DNA from: Pyropia haitanensis
Lineage: Eukaryota; Rhodophyta; Bangiophyceae; Bangiales; Bangiaceae
Assembly: GCA_008729055.1 (NCBI GenBank)
Contig: SDUX01000004.1
Span: forward strand, 372,001 to 436,000
Direction: 5' to 3'
Length of the DNA stretch: 64,000 nucleotides
A program made the position numbers and the translations under genes. Positions 1-10,048 of the stretch are shown here, piece after piece. A model generated the notes under the pieces. It saw only the letters and a list, made by a program, of their open reading frames with translations, searched no databases and was not told the origin of the DNA. Within the stretch, counting starts at the first letter, position 1; each line of letters starts with the position of its first letter.

Positions 1-520
1 GTTGCGGTGGCCTTGGCCGACACGCCGGTCGCGCGCAACGACGCCTTCCCCACCCCCGCTCGCGGCCCCGTCCTCACCTCCGACCCCACCCCGGCCCCGG
101 CGGTCGCACCCTGCGCCCGCCGCTCCCCCCCCCCAAAGGGCAGCCGCTGACGCTGCCGACGACGGCAAACCCGCCCCCCCCCCCCCCCGCGCCCGCCCCC
201 TTTTAAGTGACGCTCGCGACGACGCAGCTGGCGGTCGTCATCCCCGTTCTGGGTGGATTCCTTCTCGGCGTCGGCGTGACGCTCGACGCGGACGAGCTGC
301 GCGGCACGTGGACCGGCAGCAACATGACGAACAGCGCCCCACGGCGATGACGCTCACCGGGTAGGAGGTGGCGGTGCGGGCGGCGGCCAACGAGGCAGCA
401 GCGGTCGCGGGGGCAGCCATCGCGCGTGGCCAGGGTGTGCATCTCCTGCGCGAGGCTGTCAGTTGTCTCTTCGGAACAGCGTAGACATGGTGCAGTCCGT
501 GGAAATATTTTTATTCTATG
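1..520. other. no confident gene; fragments at window edge
   Basis: The first 150 bases are open on the plus strand and end in TGA at 148-150, so they could be the tail of a gene that begins outside the window. They read as Pro/Ala-rich low complexity. A second open stretch at 207-350 (plus) encodes one hydrophobic segment (AVVIPVLGGFLLGVGV) followed by a short charged tail. It has no ATG and follows directly on a TAA, so it is at most an exon or a gene relic. Confidence 0.2.
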
Positions 521-1549
521 TCAAGCCAACAGAGAATCAACAGTTTTTTCTACGTGCTCGAACTGCCCCACGACCTGGCGTTGGGTGATCATGCCCGCCG
601 CCAGTGCCTGTAGTAGCATAGGATGACGCAAAAAACGACGGTCGTGGTGCACAAGCGAGCGCACGTAGCACTTCAGGTCATTGAAGACACCCTCAATTGG
701 TTGCAGGTCCGGAGAATAAGGTGGCAGACGCAGGTAATGGACGCCGTTAGCTTGCAGGAAAGCGTCTCCCGCGGCATCATGAATGCCCGCGTTGTCAAAC
801 AACAAAACACAGTTGGCCGGCTGGTCTTCCCAAGCAGCGCCCTCCAAGAATGGGTTCAGATTCTCAATAACAGTGCCAAGAAAAATGCGCCAGTCATAAG
901 ACGTGACTGCAGGGCCCAACAAGCATGTCTGCAAAGCGAGAATGCCCCCATCACCGGTAATGGCCATCATCGTACTCGTCCGAGGTACTGCCCGCGGGTC
1001 CGTCTCGAGGATCCGGTACCGCTCATCCCGCCGTGCCCACCCACGCTTAAGAAAGACATCACCACCATCAGTGTGAGTCTCGTCGATGGAGACGACGCAT
1101 CGTCGCGGGATCAGACGGCGAAGCAGGCAGTGCTGGCGACGTACGTCGTCATTCCGCTCCTGATATAAGCGTTCCGCCACCTTGTTCGTGAAGCCCAGGC
1201 GTCTAAGAAACTTGGACAGCGTCGTCGTAGAGCAGTGCAGGTGCGCAAACATGCCGCCCTCGTACTCGTGCAAAGCTTTCAGGACAGCGGCGTGGTTGTG
1301 CAAGAACGCTTGAGGGTCTTGTTCAACGAGCAGCAAAATCGCCATCAGGAGCTCTTCATTGAACTGGACGCCGTCGGCGTGCGCGTTCTGGCGAGCCTCA
1401 TCGTTCCACACGGATCCGTGTGACCGGAAGTTTCTCAGCCAAACTGCCAGGGTGGGGCGCTTGCACCCAACGACGGTACAGACCTTACGGTGTGAGAAGC
1501 CCTGGTTGACCATTGCGACCGCCACGAGTCGCAGTTCGACTGCGAACAT
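521..1549 (-). CDS. IS630/Tc1-mariner superfamily transposase
   Basis: This 342-aa uninterrupted frame is a DDE transposase that would cut and paste its own element. The N-terminal quarter is a helix-turn-helix DNA-binding region (FSHRKVCTVVGCKRPTLAVW at about residues 18-37). The catalytic core has the first Asp in VVSIDETH, the second in LLFDNAGIHD, and the Glu in LPPYSPDLQPIE, with about 33 residues between the second Asp and the Glu, as in IS630/Tc1 relatives. The start is an ATG, and no stop or frameshift breaks the frame, so the copy could be recent. I could not find convincing terminal inverted repeats or a TA duplication by eye, so element borders are not called. Base composition is less extreme than in neighbouring DNA, which fits acquired DNA. 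Confidence 0.9.
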   Translation of the reverse strand: MFAVELRLVAVAMVNQGFSHRKVCTVVGCKRPTLAVWLRNFRSHGSVWNDEARQNAHADGVQFNEELLMAILLLVEQDPQAFLHNHAAVLKALHEYEGGMFAHLHCSTTTLSKFLRRLGFTNKVAERLYQERNDDVRRQHCLLRRLIPRRCVVSIDETHTDGGDVFLKRGWARRDERYRILETDPRAVPRTSTMMAITGDGGILALQTCLLGPAVTSYDWRIFLGTVIENLNPFLEGAAWEDQPANCVLLFDNAGIHDAAGDAFLQANGVHYLRLPPYSPDLQPIEGVFNDLKCYVRSLVHHDRRFLRHPMLLQALAAGMITQRQVVGQFEHVEKTVDSLLA

Positions 1550-1778
1550 CTCGATGGTGCAGGTGGGGAGTGATCGGTGGGACGGCTCTCGTTGGTGTCA
1601 CCGTCCAGGGGTGGGCAGCGAAGCGACAGAAGGGCGCGTCACTGATGCAGGCGTGGGTCGCAAGAGAGCGCCACAGTACGGGAAACGGCTATGAGCGGAG
1701 CGGACGTCGTCGGGCGTCAGGCGTCGAAAACTCGCCTGCGTTGATTGCACGCAGCACGGCACCGGTGTGCACAATTGC

Positions 1779-1970
1779 AGATCCGCTCTGGGGCGACGAC
1801 ACCGCTTCCGGTTTCGAACGCCTGCTGGGCTGAGTGGAACGGGTTTCTGCGCCCTTTTGGCCTGCTCTCTCGTGAGATCCCCACTGGGGCGAGGACACCG
1901 CCCCGGGTTTCGAAAGCCTGCTGGGCCGAGTGCAATGGGTATTCGCGCCCTGTTTGCCTGCTCTCTCGTG
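1779..1970. repeat. two-copy 96-bp tandem repeat
   Basis: Two direct copies of a 96-bp unit begin at about 1779 and 1875. Both run from AGATCC through GGGGCGA(C/G)GACACCG, TTTCGAA(C/A)GCCTGCTGGG and end in GCCTGCTCTCTCGTG. They differ at scattered bases. The unit is a multiple of three and is open in one minus-strand frame as a 32-residue repeat, but no start or wider gene context supports coding. Confidence 0.75.
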
Positions 1971-3869
1971 TGTGAATCCACCTGCGAGACTGGTCGCTCA
2001 TCGGCATTAGTGACGCAGTTGCCTGGCTTTGACAACGCTGCTGGACTGCATTGAAGCCTTTTTCTTCGCGTCAAGGCCCAGGTGCTGGAATTGGTAGTAA
2101 TTAAAATCTTCACGGAGTACTCCAACTCGCTTCTGCGGGCGGCCTTGTCGGCGCCTCTTCCTCTCCTCGGAACGCGATCGTGAGCCTCCCCAGCACTTCC
2201 AGGTGTGCATCTGACCGGCGCGTCGCTGGCAGTGGCGGCGGCCACGGCAGCGTCGCCCCGCGCCCCCGGCCGCCCATCATTGTCGTGGCGCGCCGCGGTC
2301 GCGCCTGTGGTGGGTCCGTTGGGGAGGAGGCGTGGGCGGGGGGGTCGAAGGGGGGGGGGTGGGTGCGGCTCTCACGGACTGCTGCGGCCCGTGGCGTGGC
2401 GCGAGGCGGCAGCAGCTTCGTTGGTGGTGGTTGTGGCGGCTCTCTATCTTGGTACACACGCGGTGTCCGCGTCTGGTGCGCGGTGCTACGGTCGAGCAGG
2501 CGCCGCTCGTCCCCCGACCCCCCCCCCCGCCCCCCTGTTCCGCGCCCCGCAACGAACTCCTCCCGAGTACCAAAAAAAAAAAGAAAAAAAAGAGCGGGCC
2601 GAGGCAGGCAGCGGCCGCGTGCACCTGTCCGCGCCCCCGCCCCCCCCTCCGCGGGCGCGGCACACCTACTCATCAGCGCCGCCCACCACCCCCGCCCCCC
2701 CCCCCCTCGCGGCTTCCCCCCGCCGAGCCGTCTGCGGACGAGCCGCTGCCGCAGCCGCTCGTCGTCAGACCCGCCCCGTCATCCTCCATCGCCACCACCC
2801 AACCGCCGCGGCCGCCGCCGCCGCCACCCCCGTCTGGAAAACTGTCACTGTCACCGCCCCGGTGGCGCCCCGCGTGGCGCTGCCGCTGCCGCCACCGCCC
2901 CCCGCCGACGGCGTCGCCGTCCGGGACCAGGTCAGCGGCCACGGCGACGACGAGCCCGACGACAACGCGCTCGTCGAGCGCGACGACGATGGCAACGGCT
3001 ACAGCGACGGGTACCGCCGGTGGTGGCGCGCCGCCCGCCGCCGGTGGTGCGCGTGACACCGCGGGTGGTCGCCGTGCGCGTGCGGCGCGTCGGCCGCCAC
3101 GCCTGTCGCGGCCGCGGCCGAGCCGCTGCTACTGCGGCCGAGTTTGGCCCAGCCACCGGCGGCCGCGGCGGCCGCGGCGGCCGCGGCGGTGCCGGCCGCC
3201 GCCGACGGGGCCAAGGCCGACGCGGGCGACGCCGTGACGGCGGCGGCGGCGGCCGGCGGCGATGCTGCCGCGGCGCCCCCCCCCCCCCCCCCGCCTAGAG
3301 CGACAGGAACCGAGGCACGTGACGCCGGGTCGTTCCGCCCCCCCCCAGCCCACAGCCACGCCGTCGGCGACAGCGGCAGTGGCGGCGGCGGCGGCAGCGC
3401 CCACCCCGGCAGAGGCCCCCCCACCCGCAGCAGCAGCGGCGTCAGCGGCAGCCCATTCACCGCCGCCGCCGCCACCCCCCGCAGCCACCTGTCCGCCACG
3501 GTCGGTCGCACCGCGGCGGGACCCGGCGGCCCCCCCCCCCCCGACGGGGCCCCCCCCGCCGCGGCCGCCGCCGACGCGGCCCACACCGCGCCCGCCGCGG
3601 CGGCGGCGGCGGCCGACCCCAACACCGCGCCCGCCGCGGCGGCGCCGAGCGCGGCCGCCGCGCGGCGGCGGCGGCGCGAGCCAAACCAGGCGCCGCTCGC
3701 GTCACCGCAAAGCGCCGACGCCACCGCCGCGACGGGGGAGCGCAGCGCCGCGCAAGGGTCCGCCGCCGCGGCGGCGGGGGGGGAGGCCGCCGGGAGTGGT
3801 CGCCGACGACGCGGAGCTGCGGCCGCTCGGCCCGCGCGGGCGCATGCAGGACCACCCGCCGCCGCCGCC

Positions 3870-3913
<44 letters not shown>

Positions 3914-3919
3914 TCAGCC
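1971..3919. other. low-complexity GC-rich spacer
   Basis: The stretch holds CCG/CGG triplet tracts, several C and G homopolymers, and one A-rich run at about 2572-2591. Long open frames exist on both strands only because stop codons are rare at this composition. The minus strand between 2999 and 3883 contains Ala-rich hydrophobic runs that could be a further C-terminal part of the membrane-protein gene beginning at 7213, but I cannot join the frames with confidence. Confidence 0.4.
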
Positions 3920-6900
3920 CCACCGCCGCCGCGACGCCGCTGTGGGCGCTGCAGCCGCCGGACGTCGGCTCCTTCCCCTCCCCACCCCCCCCCTCCCCCG
4001 GCGCGACCATGTACGCGTACGCCACGTGCAGCGACACGGTCGCGGTCAGCCCCCCCGTCAGCGCCAGGTGCACGAGCGTCACCGCACACACGGGCCGGCC
4101 CGCCGCGACGCCCACCGCAGCCGCCTGCGCCACCGCCGCCGCAGCGGCTGTCACCACCGCCGTCAGCCGCGCGCTGCGCGTGGCCGCCCGCACCACCGCC
4201 GCGATCGCCGCCGTCGCCGCGGAGACCGTCGCGGCCGCGTAGTGGCCGGCAGTCGCGGGCTCCTCCGTGTCGGCAAAGAGGCGGCCAAAGAGGAAGGCGG
4301 CGTCGCCATTGACAGCCGCCGCCGCGACCGCGGCGCGCGCGGACGCGGCCGCCGCCGCCGCGTCGTCGGGCGTCGACACGTTCCAAAACGCAAACCGCTG
4401 GCGGCCGCCATTGATGCGCAGCAGCCGCGCCGCGGGGGGGGTCGCCTTCGCGGGGGGGGGGGGGTTCCCCGCCGCCGCCCCCGCCGCCTGGGGTGGGCGT
4501 CGCCATCGCGACGGGCGTGACCGTCGGCGCGGTGCCGACGGTGCCCGCCGAGCACGGCACCCGCACGCGGCCGCCGGCGCGGGGGGGGGCCGCCACCGCC
4601 GCCGTCGCCGGCGCGTCGGCGCGGCCCGCGTCGGCCGCGCCGGGCGCGCCGGCCGGCGCGCCGGCGTTGTCGGTGGCGCCCCCCCCTCCCCCCGCACAGT
4701 CACCGCCGCTGTCGCCGCAGCCGTCGCCGCCGCTGCTGCCGCTGCCGCCGCCGCCGCCGCCGCTGGCGGTCCTCCCGTCAGGCTCTGCCTTGGCGCGCCC
4801 CCCCGCGGCCGCCCCACCCCCCTCCGCCACGCCCTCCGTATCCGCCTGGTCATAGCAGTAGATGTCGAGCGCGGCGGCGGTCCCCACCGTCGACGCCCAC
4901 CCCGCAAGCCGCTCACTAAACCGGTCGACCGGCACGACCGCGTCGACGCCCCGCGCGCCCGCCCCCGCCGGCGGCGGCCCGTCGAGCGCCGCCGAGTAGG
5001 CGAGCAGCGACCCCGCCGCGGGGCCGTACCAGCTCTGCTCCCGCAGCGGCGGGTGCGCGCTCACATTCGCCGCCGCCGCCAGCAGCAGCTGCGTCGTCAG
5101 CAGGGCGCGCTGGCGCCCCGGCAGCACAAACGACGCGCCCGGCGCAGCGGTGGTGACGAGGACGGCTGGCGCGAGGCCAAACCGCTCCGCGTCGAGGCGG
5201 CGTTAGGCCGCCGCGGCGGAGCGGGCGGGGAGCCGCCGCCACGCCGCCGCGCCGCGGCGGTAGTGGTGCGCCGTGACGGCGGCAGCGGCGGCGCTGCCGC
5301 CAACGACCGCCGCGGCAACAATGGCGGTCGCGGCGGTGCCGCGCGGGCGCGCCCGCAGCAGCACCCGCGCGGCCAGCCCGTCGCGCGCGGCGGCGACAAC
5401 CCGCCCCGTCGGCGCCGACCGGCGCCAGCAGCACGCCTCGCCGCCGAGGGCCCCCCACTCGAGAGTCACCCGGTAGCAGGGCGCGCCGTCGAGGCCGCCC
5501 GCAATCACCCGCCGCGTGTCAGCGGCGGCCAGCGGCAGCAGGAGCGCGAGGCGGGCGGCGGCGGCGGCGGCGGCGGCGAGCGCGACGGTCGCGCCATACG
5601 TGCGGACCGCGGGGACGCGGGAGAGGGCGGCGGCCGCGCCGACTGCCGCCGCCGTTGCCGCCGCCGCGACCACCGAGCAGGGGACCACCGCCGCCGCTGC
5701 CGCGTACAGCCGCCCGTGCGCTTCCGTGACGTGCGCGTCGGCCGCGTCGCCGCTGTCGCGGCTGGGGCGGCCGGCGCGTCCGCCGCCGCCCGCGGAGCCA
5801 GAGGTGCTGGCGCTTGCGGCGGCAGACGCGGCCTTCCTTCCCCCCCCGCCACCACCGCCGCCCCCCCCCCCCCCCCCCCCCAAACCCCCCCTGCCCCGTG
5901 GCCATCACCGCCAGCACCAGCATAAACAGGTCGACCGCGCCCACCACCACCGCCGCAGGCGGCCCCAGGTGAAACGCCGGCGGCGTCACCGCGGCGCCGA
6001 CCGCGCGCGCCAGCCCCGCCGTTGCGAGCGCGCCCACGCCCAGCACCCCAACGCCCGCAACGCCGAGGCCGACGCGGGACGCGACGAGGTTGGCCGCCCC
6101 CAGCGACCGCGCACAATTCGCCAGCACCACCCCCACCACCGGCAGCACCGCGCCGAGCGCGGCGCCGAGCAGCAGCAGCGATGGCACGCGGGCGGCGGTG
6201 AGCCCAAACGAGTCGTCGTCTGCGCGCGTCGCGTGCACGCGCGCCGCGAGCGACGCGTACGCCTCGCCACGCGCAAAGCCGCTGCCGGGCGCCCGCTCGT
6301 AGGCGGGCGTGACCGCGGCGAGGAAGGGCACCTCGAGGCCCCGCAGCGCCGCCGACAGGCCGCCCGCCGCCGTACAGCGTGGCGGGTCCGGCTCGCCTGC
6401 CGCGGCCGCCGCGGCGGCCGGGTCCCGGACCGCCCCCGCGTACGCGGCGGCGGCGGCGGGGGTGAGTGCCCCCCCCCCCCTCCGCCTCCCCCCCCGCCTC
6501 CCCCCCCCCCCCGCCGCCGCGCCCGCCACCGCGCCCGCCGCCGCGCCCGCCACCGCGCCCGCCGCTGCGGCCCGCACGTACACCCAGTCCCCCCCGTGAC
6601 GCGTCGGCACGACCGTCCGGAGCGCGCCGACGGCCACGACGCAGCCGAGCGCCCCCCGCTCGACCGCCCCCGCCACCGCCGCCTGATCCGCGACGGCGCC
6701 GTCCCAGCCGAGGCAGCACGGCTTGGCCGTCTCGGCCGCGCACGCGGCGGTCGACACGTTGCCCTTGCGGCCGAGGTCCACCGCCCGCGACACACCGTCG
6801 CGGATCGCGTCGGACGTCATGGCCGCGACGAGCGCCGCCGCCGCGGCCGCCGCGGCCGCCGCCGGCCGCGCGACGGCGCCCACAACCGCCGCCGCCGCCG

Positions 6901-7213
6901 CGACCGCCGCGCGCCCCACGTCGTGGTGGCCGCCGCCGCGGCGGCGCGGCCGTCAAGCGCGCCGCCACGGGTGCGGCGACCCCCCCCCCGCCGCCGACGC
7001 GGAGGGCGCGGCGAGCATTCCCGCCGCGGCCACCACCCCCGATGCCGCGCGGGCGGCGGCGCCGGGCAGGCGCACCGCCGCGGCGGCGGAGGGGGCGGCG
7101 GCGGCCGCCGCGGGCCACCCGGCCAACGTGCCGCGCACGGCGGCCGCGTCGGCGGCGGCGGGGCCGGTCGCCACCGCGCCGACGAGGAGCAGGTCCCCGA
7201 CGACGGCGGCCAT
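3920..7213 (-). pseudogene. multi-pass membrane protein gene, frame broken
   Basis: I do not recognise the family. An ATG at 7213 opens a hydrophobic Ala/Val/Leu-rich protein with a strong first membrane segment (VVGDLLLVGAVATG). After a C run near 6980 the frame changes. A long segment from about 6919 to 5885 holds a hydrophilic lumenal-looking part (MTSDAIRDGVSRAV, several Cys) and then clustered membrane helices ending at LFMLVLAVMATGQGG. At the C run of 5850-5882 the frame shifts again and continues to a single in-frame TAA at 5203-5205. Beyond it the same frame goes on with gene-like sequence (RRLDAERFGLAPAVLVTTAA; LLAYSAALDGPP; ALDIYCYDQ). A last shift near 4440 leads to FAFWNVSTPDDA and more helices. 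It is either a decayed gene or one gene with homopolymer assembly errors plus a nonsense change. The 3' end is uncertain. Confidence 0.4.
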
Positions 7214-8480
7214 GGGGGAGGGGGAGACGCGAAGCCGGCGCCGTCGCCGCCGCCGCCGCCGGCGCAGTTGCGGCCGCTCATTGGGGGCGGCGGCGGCGCG
7301 TGCGCGCGGGGCGGGGGTTGCTGCCGCTGCTGCCGCCGACGCCACCACCGCCTCCGCCGCCACCGCCGCCGCCCTGGTAGGCGACCGCCACGATGGGCGT
7401 GACGGCGGCGGCGGGGCGGCCGCCTCGGCCGCTGCGGGAAAGAGAGGAACAGCTTCGGCGTGGGGGGAGGTGAACGACAATGGTGGGGAGGCGGGGGACG
7501 ACGACAGCGTCGGCGACAGGGGGACGAAAGCGACGGGGAGGGGGGGGACGACGACGGTGGGGAGGAGTGTCAGGGACGGCGGAAAAGAGGGACAATGCGA
7601 CGGCGTCGCGAGGGGGGGGCAGGTCGACGGGTAGGGGTGGGCGGCGACGACGACCGGAGCGAGGGGGGGTACGACGGCGGCGAAGAGGGGGGGTAAGGCG
7701 TGGGCGAGGAGGGGGGGAAAGGGACGAACGTTGTGGAGAGGAAAGAACGACGAGAACGGTCCGGAGGACGGTGACAACGACGGCGGGGAGGAGGGGGAAG
7801 AAGAACACGGCGGCGAGGACGGCGACGACGACGCTCGCGATCCGCACGGTGGCGGATGTGGGTGATGGAGCAGCCCCTTCGACGAATCAGTCTTGCAGGT
7901 TTTCATTTTGGGCTCCCAGACCTCATAAATATGCAGGTGCAAAGGTGTTATCGTGGGAACCGGCGCCAGTGTGACGGACAGAGCGGGAAAGAACAGTCCA
8001 GGTAGTGGCCACTTCCAACACGCAGTCGCGAGATGGAGGACGAATATTTTTGTGTACACCCGGCTTCTCTCGGCTGGCGTCGTGGAAGATTTCATTTCTG
8101 GCAAGAAGTAGTTGACCTATCGTAATGGGTCTGGGATCGCAGGGAACCAGTCTGCCCCGGCAGTGAGCAACGGACAATAACATCAGGAGCGCCCCTGCAC
8201 AGGCGCTCAGCACCGCAGCGCAGCACGCAGACCACCGATGACTCCGTCTGAGGCAATCCGGTGCCGCAGCAGTGGCCGCCTGCAGGCAGCGCGCGCAGCA
8301 GGCCTCACGCCCTTTGCATCGATTGTCCTGGGGACCTACGAGCCGGCCCACCAGAGTGGCTGCCTGAGAAGCGCCGTCACCCGGTGATCCCGAGAGAACC
8401 GCGTCACCCCGTTGCACCAATCAGAAGCGCCTCCGCAAACCACCTGGTCTCCAAGCCAGTCTGTAGCAAGAAAACTCACT
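7214..8480. other. spacer with strand-asymmetric GA-rich tract
   Basis: From about 7440 to 7830 the plus strand is almost pure G/A with periodic GACGACG blocks; the complementary strand is C/T-rich. It lies just upstream of the minus-strand start at 7213, so it could be a promoter or 5' leader of that gene. The remainder to 8480 has ordinary composition and no gene I recognise. Confidence 0.35.
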
Positions 8481-8489
8481 CCACCTAAA

Positions 8490-8640
8490 CCCGAGAAACG
8501 CAATAGTTTCTAAAAAGGACTGCTGTCCGCGCGAGCCCGGAGCCGCCCAATTCAAACCCCCCCGCCTCCCAAGCCTGGATTAGCACCTGCCCTGGTGGCC
8601 TAATGAGGAAACACCAATAGTTTCTGAAAAGTTCTTTGTC
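8490..8640. repeat. two copies of an AATAGTTTCT motif
   Basis: CAATAGTTTCTAAAAAGG at about 8500 and CAATAGTTTCTGAAAAG at about 8614 are in the same orientation. A third relative, TAATAGTTTCTGGGAAG, lies near 52130. Shared sequence around the core is short, so this may be the end of a dispersed element or chance. Confidence 0.4.
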
Positions 8641-10048
8641 GGGGCAGTTCCTAATCGCAGTGGTCCCCTGAGAGGGGTCCACGGAGCGATGATTAGGCCG
8701 GATGGCCCACTCATGAGCATCGAGATCATGCCGCGGTCTGCAGACCAGAGCCAAGTTTCGTGTGCTCCACGGATTGCGACGCACCAGGGTGGGGTGGTTT
8801 TCCAGCCGAGTTTCCGCATGTATACTTTTTGGCGGACGTGCAATAAGCTCTCGTGCCGCTCGGATAGTTAGAATCCGTTCTGATTCGGCTTTTCTTGAGG
8901 TGCTGTGCAAGGTTTGTTCAAGCCCTTCCGGCTTGAAGAGCGCTTGACGTGGATCCCGGTTTAAGCACCACTGCGCAGGCCGCCGCCGCGGCGGCGGTGG
9001 CGCCATCGCCTTCAAATCCATGGCACCCGCGGCGGTGGCAGCACGCCGCCGCGCACGCAGCGGCCGTCGTCTTGGGGCGGCTGGCGCACGCGGCCCGCCA
9101 CGGCGGCGCCCCGCGTGCGCGCACCGACGCTGTGGGGAGGGCGCGGGGGGGCGGTGGGCGGGGAGGGGTGGGTCGCGATGGGGTAGGCGGCGCACCACCG
9201 GCGCGGCCGCGTGGATTGGGGAAGCGCGTGCGCGGGGAGGTGGCGGCCGCGCGGCGGCCGCGCGGTAGCCGCGCCGCCACCGCCGCGGCCGCCGCCGTGC
9301 GCGGGCGCCGCGGCTCGAATTCCGCCCGCCCGCCCACCCACCCGCCCGCCCGCCCGCTCGCGGCGGGATGGGGGGCGGCGCCGGCGGCGCGGCGGGGCGG
9401 GGGGGGGTTCTCCGTGAGAGGCGGGCGGGGTTGGCGTGGGTGGGGTAGGGGTGGAGGGGGGGGGGAATAACTGCCGCGCCGCCGTGGCGAGGATGCGGGA
9501 GGGGGGTGGGGGGGGGGGGGGGGGGGGTGGCCGCCCGCCGCTTCCCCACCCCCGCGCTGCGTCGGGGCGGCCGGCGCACGTACGGCGGCGGCGGCGGTAG
9601 CGGCGGAGGTGGCGGCGGCGGCAGCGGCGGCGGCGGTGGTGGCGGCGGCCGCGGCGGCGGCGCGGCCGGGCGTGCCGCCGCGGGCGCGGCCGGCGGTGGG
9701 GCCTGGTACTTGAGGGGCGCCCCCGCCCGCGCCGGGACGCGGCCGTCCCGCCCGCCCGCCCCGCCCGTAGCGCACGCCACACTGGCGGTGTGCGCGTCGT
9801 GGTGGGTGCCCCCGTCTTGCCCCCCGCGCCGCCGACGCGGGTCGTTGACCCTATCGTCGACGCACGCCTTTTGACTTTTTCGGCTTGTCCGCCGTCCCTC
9901 CGTCGCCGTCTCCTCGTCCTCTACCATGCTCCCCTTCCCCTTTCCCTGCTCCTGCTCCCCCTCCTTCTTTGTTTCCTTTCTTTCCTTGGACGGCGGCGTT
10001 GACGGCGCTTGCCGTGGGCGGTGGGGGGTCGCGCCCGTGGCGGCGGCC
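8641..10048. other. spacer, low complexity from 9000
   Basis: Positions 8641-8940 have moderate GC and no recognisable gene. From about 8970 to 9880 the DNA is CCG/CGG-rich with G runs near 9505-9528. A C/T-rich plus-strand segment at 9880-10000 leads into the ATG at 10049 and is a plausible 5' leader or promoter of the methyltransferase gene. Confidence 0.35.

Noticed and set aside
207..350. Short hydrophobic frame resembling the first helix of a TspO/MBR-type protein
   Set aside because: It has no ATG, directly follows a stop, and lacks the Trp- and Pro-rich motifs that define the family; the resemblance is one helix only.
487..1562. ATGGTGCAG direct repeats as target-site duplication of the transposon
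   Set aside because: The family duplicates TA, the right copy lies only a few bases beyond the start codon, and a 9-base match in about 1 kb may be chance.
2572..2591. A run as polyadenylation remnant of a processed copy
   Set aside because: No gene body or target-site duplication accompanies it; A runs recur in other spacers.
2180..3900. Several frames above 280 residues on both strands
   Set aside because: They are translations of CCG/CGG and homopolymer tracts; rarity of stops at this GC content explains their length.
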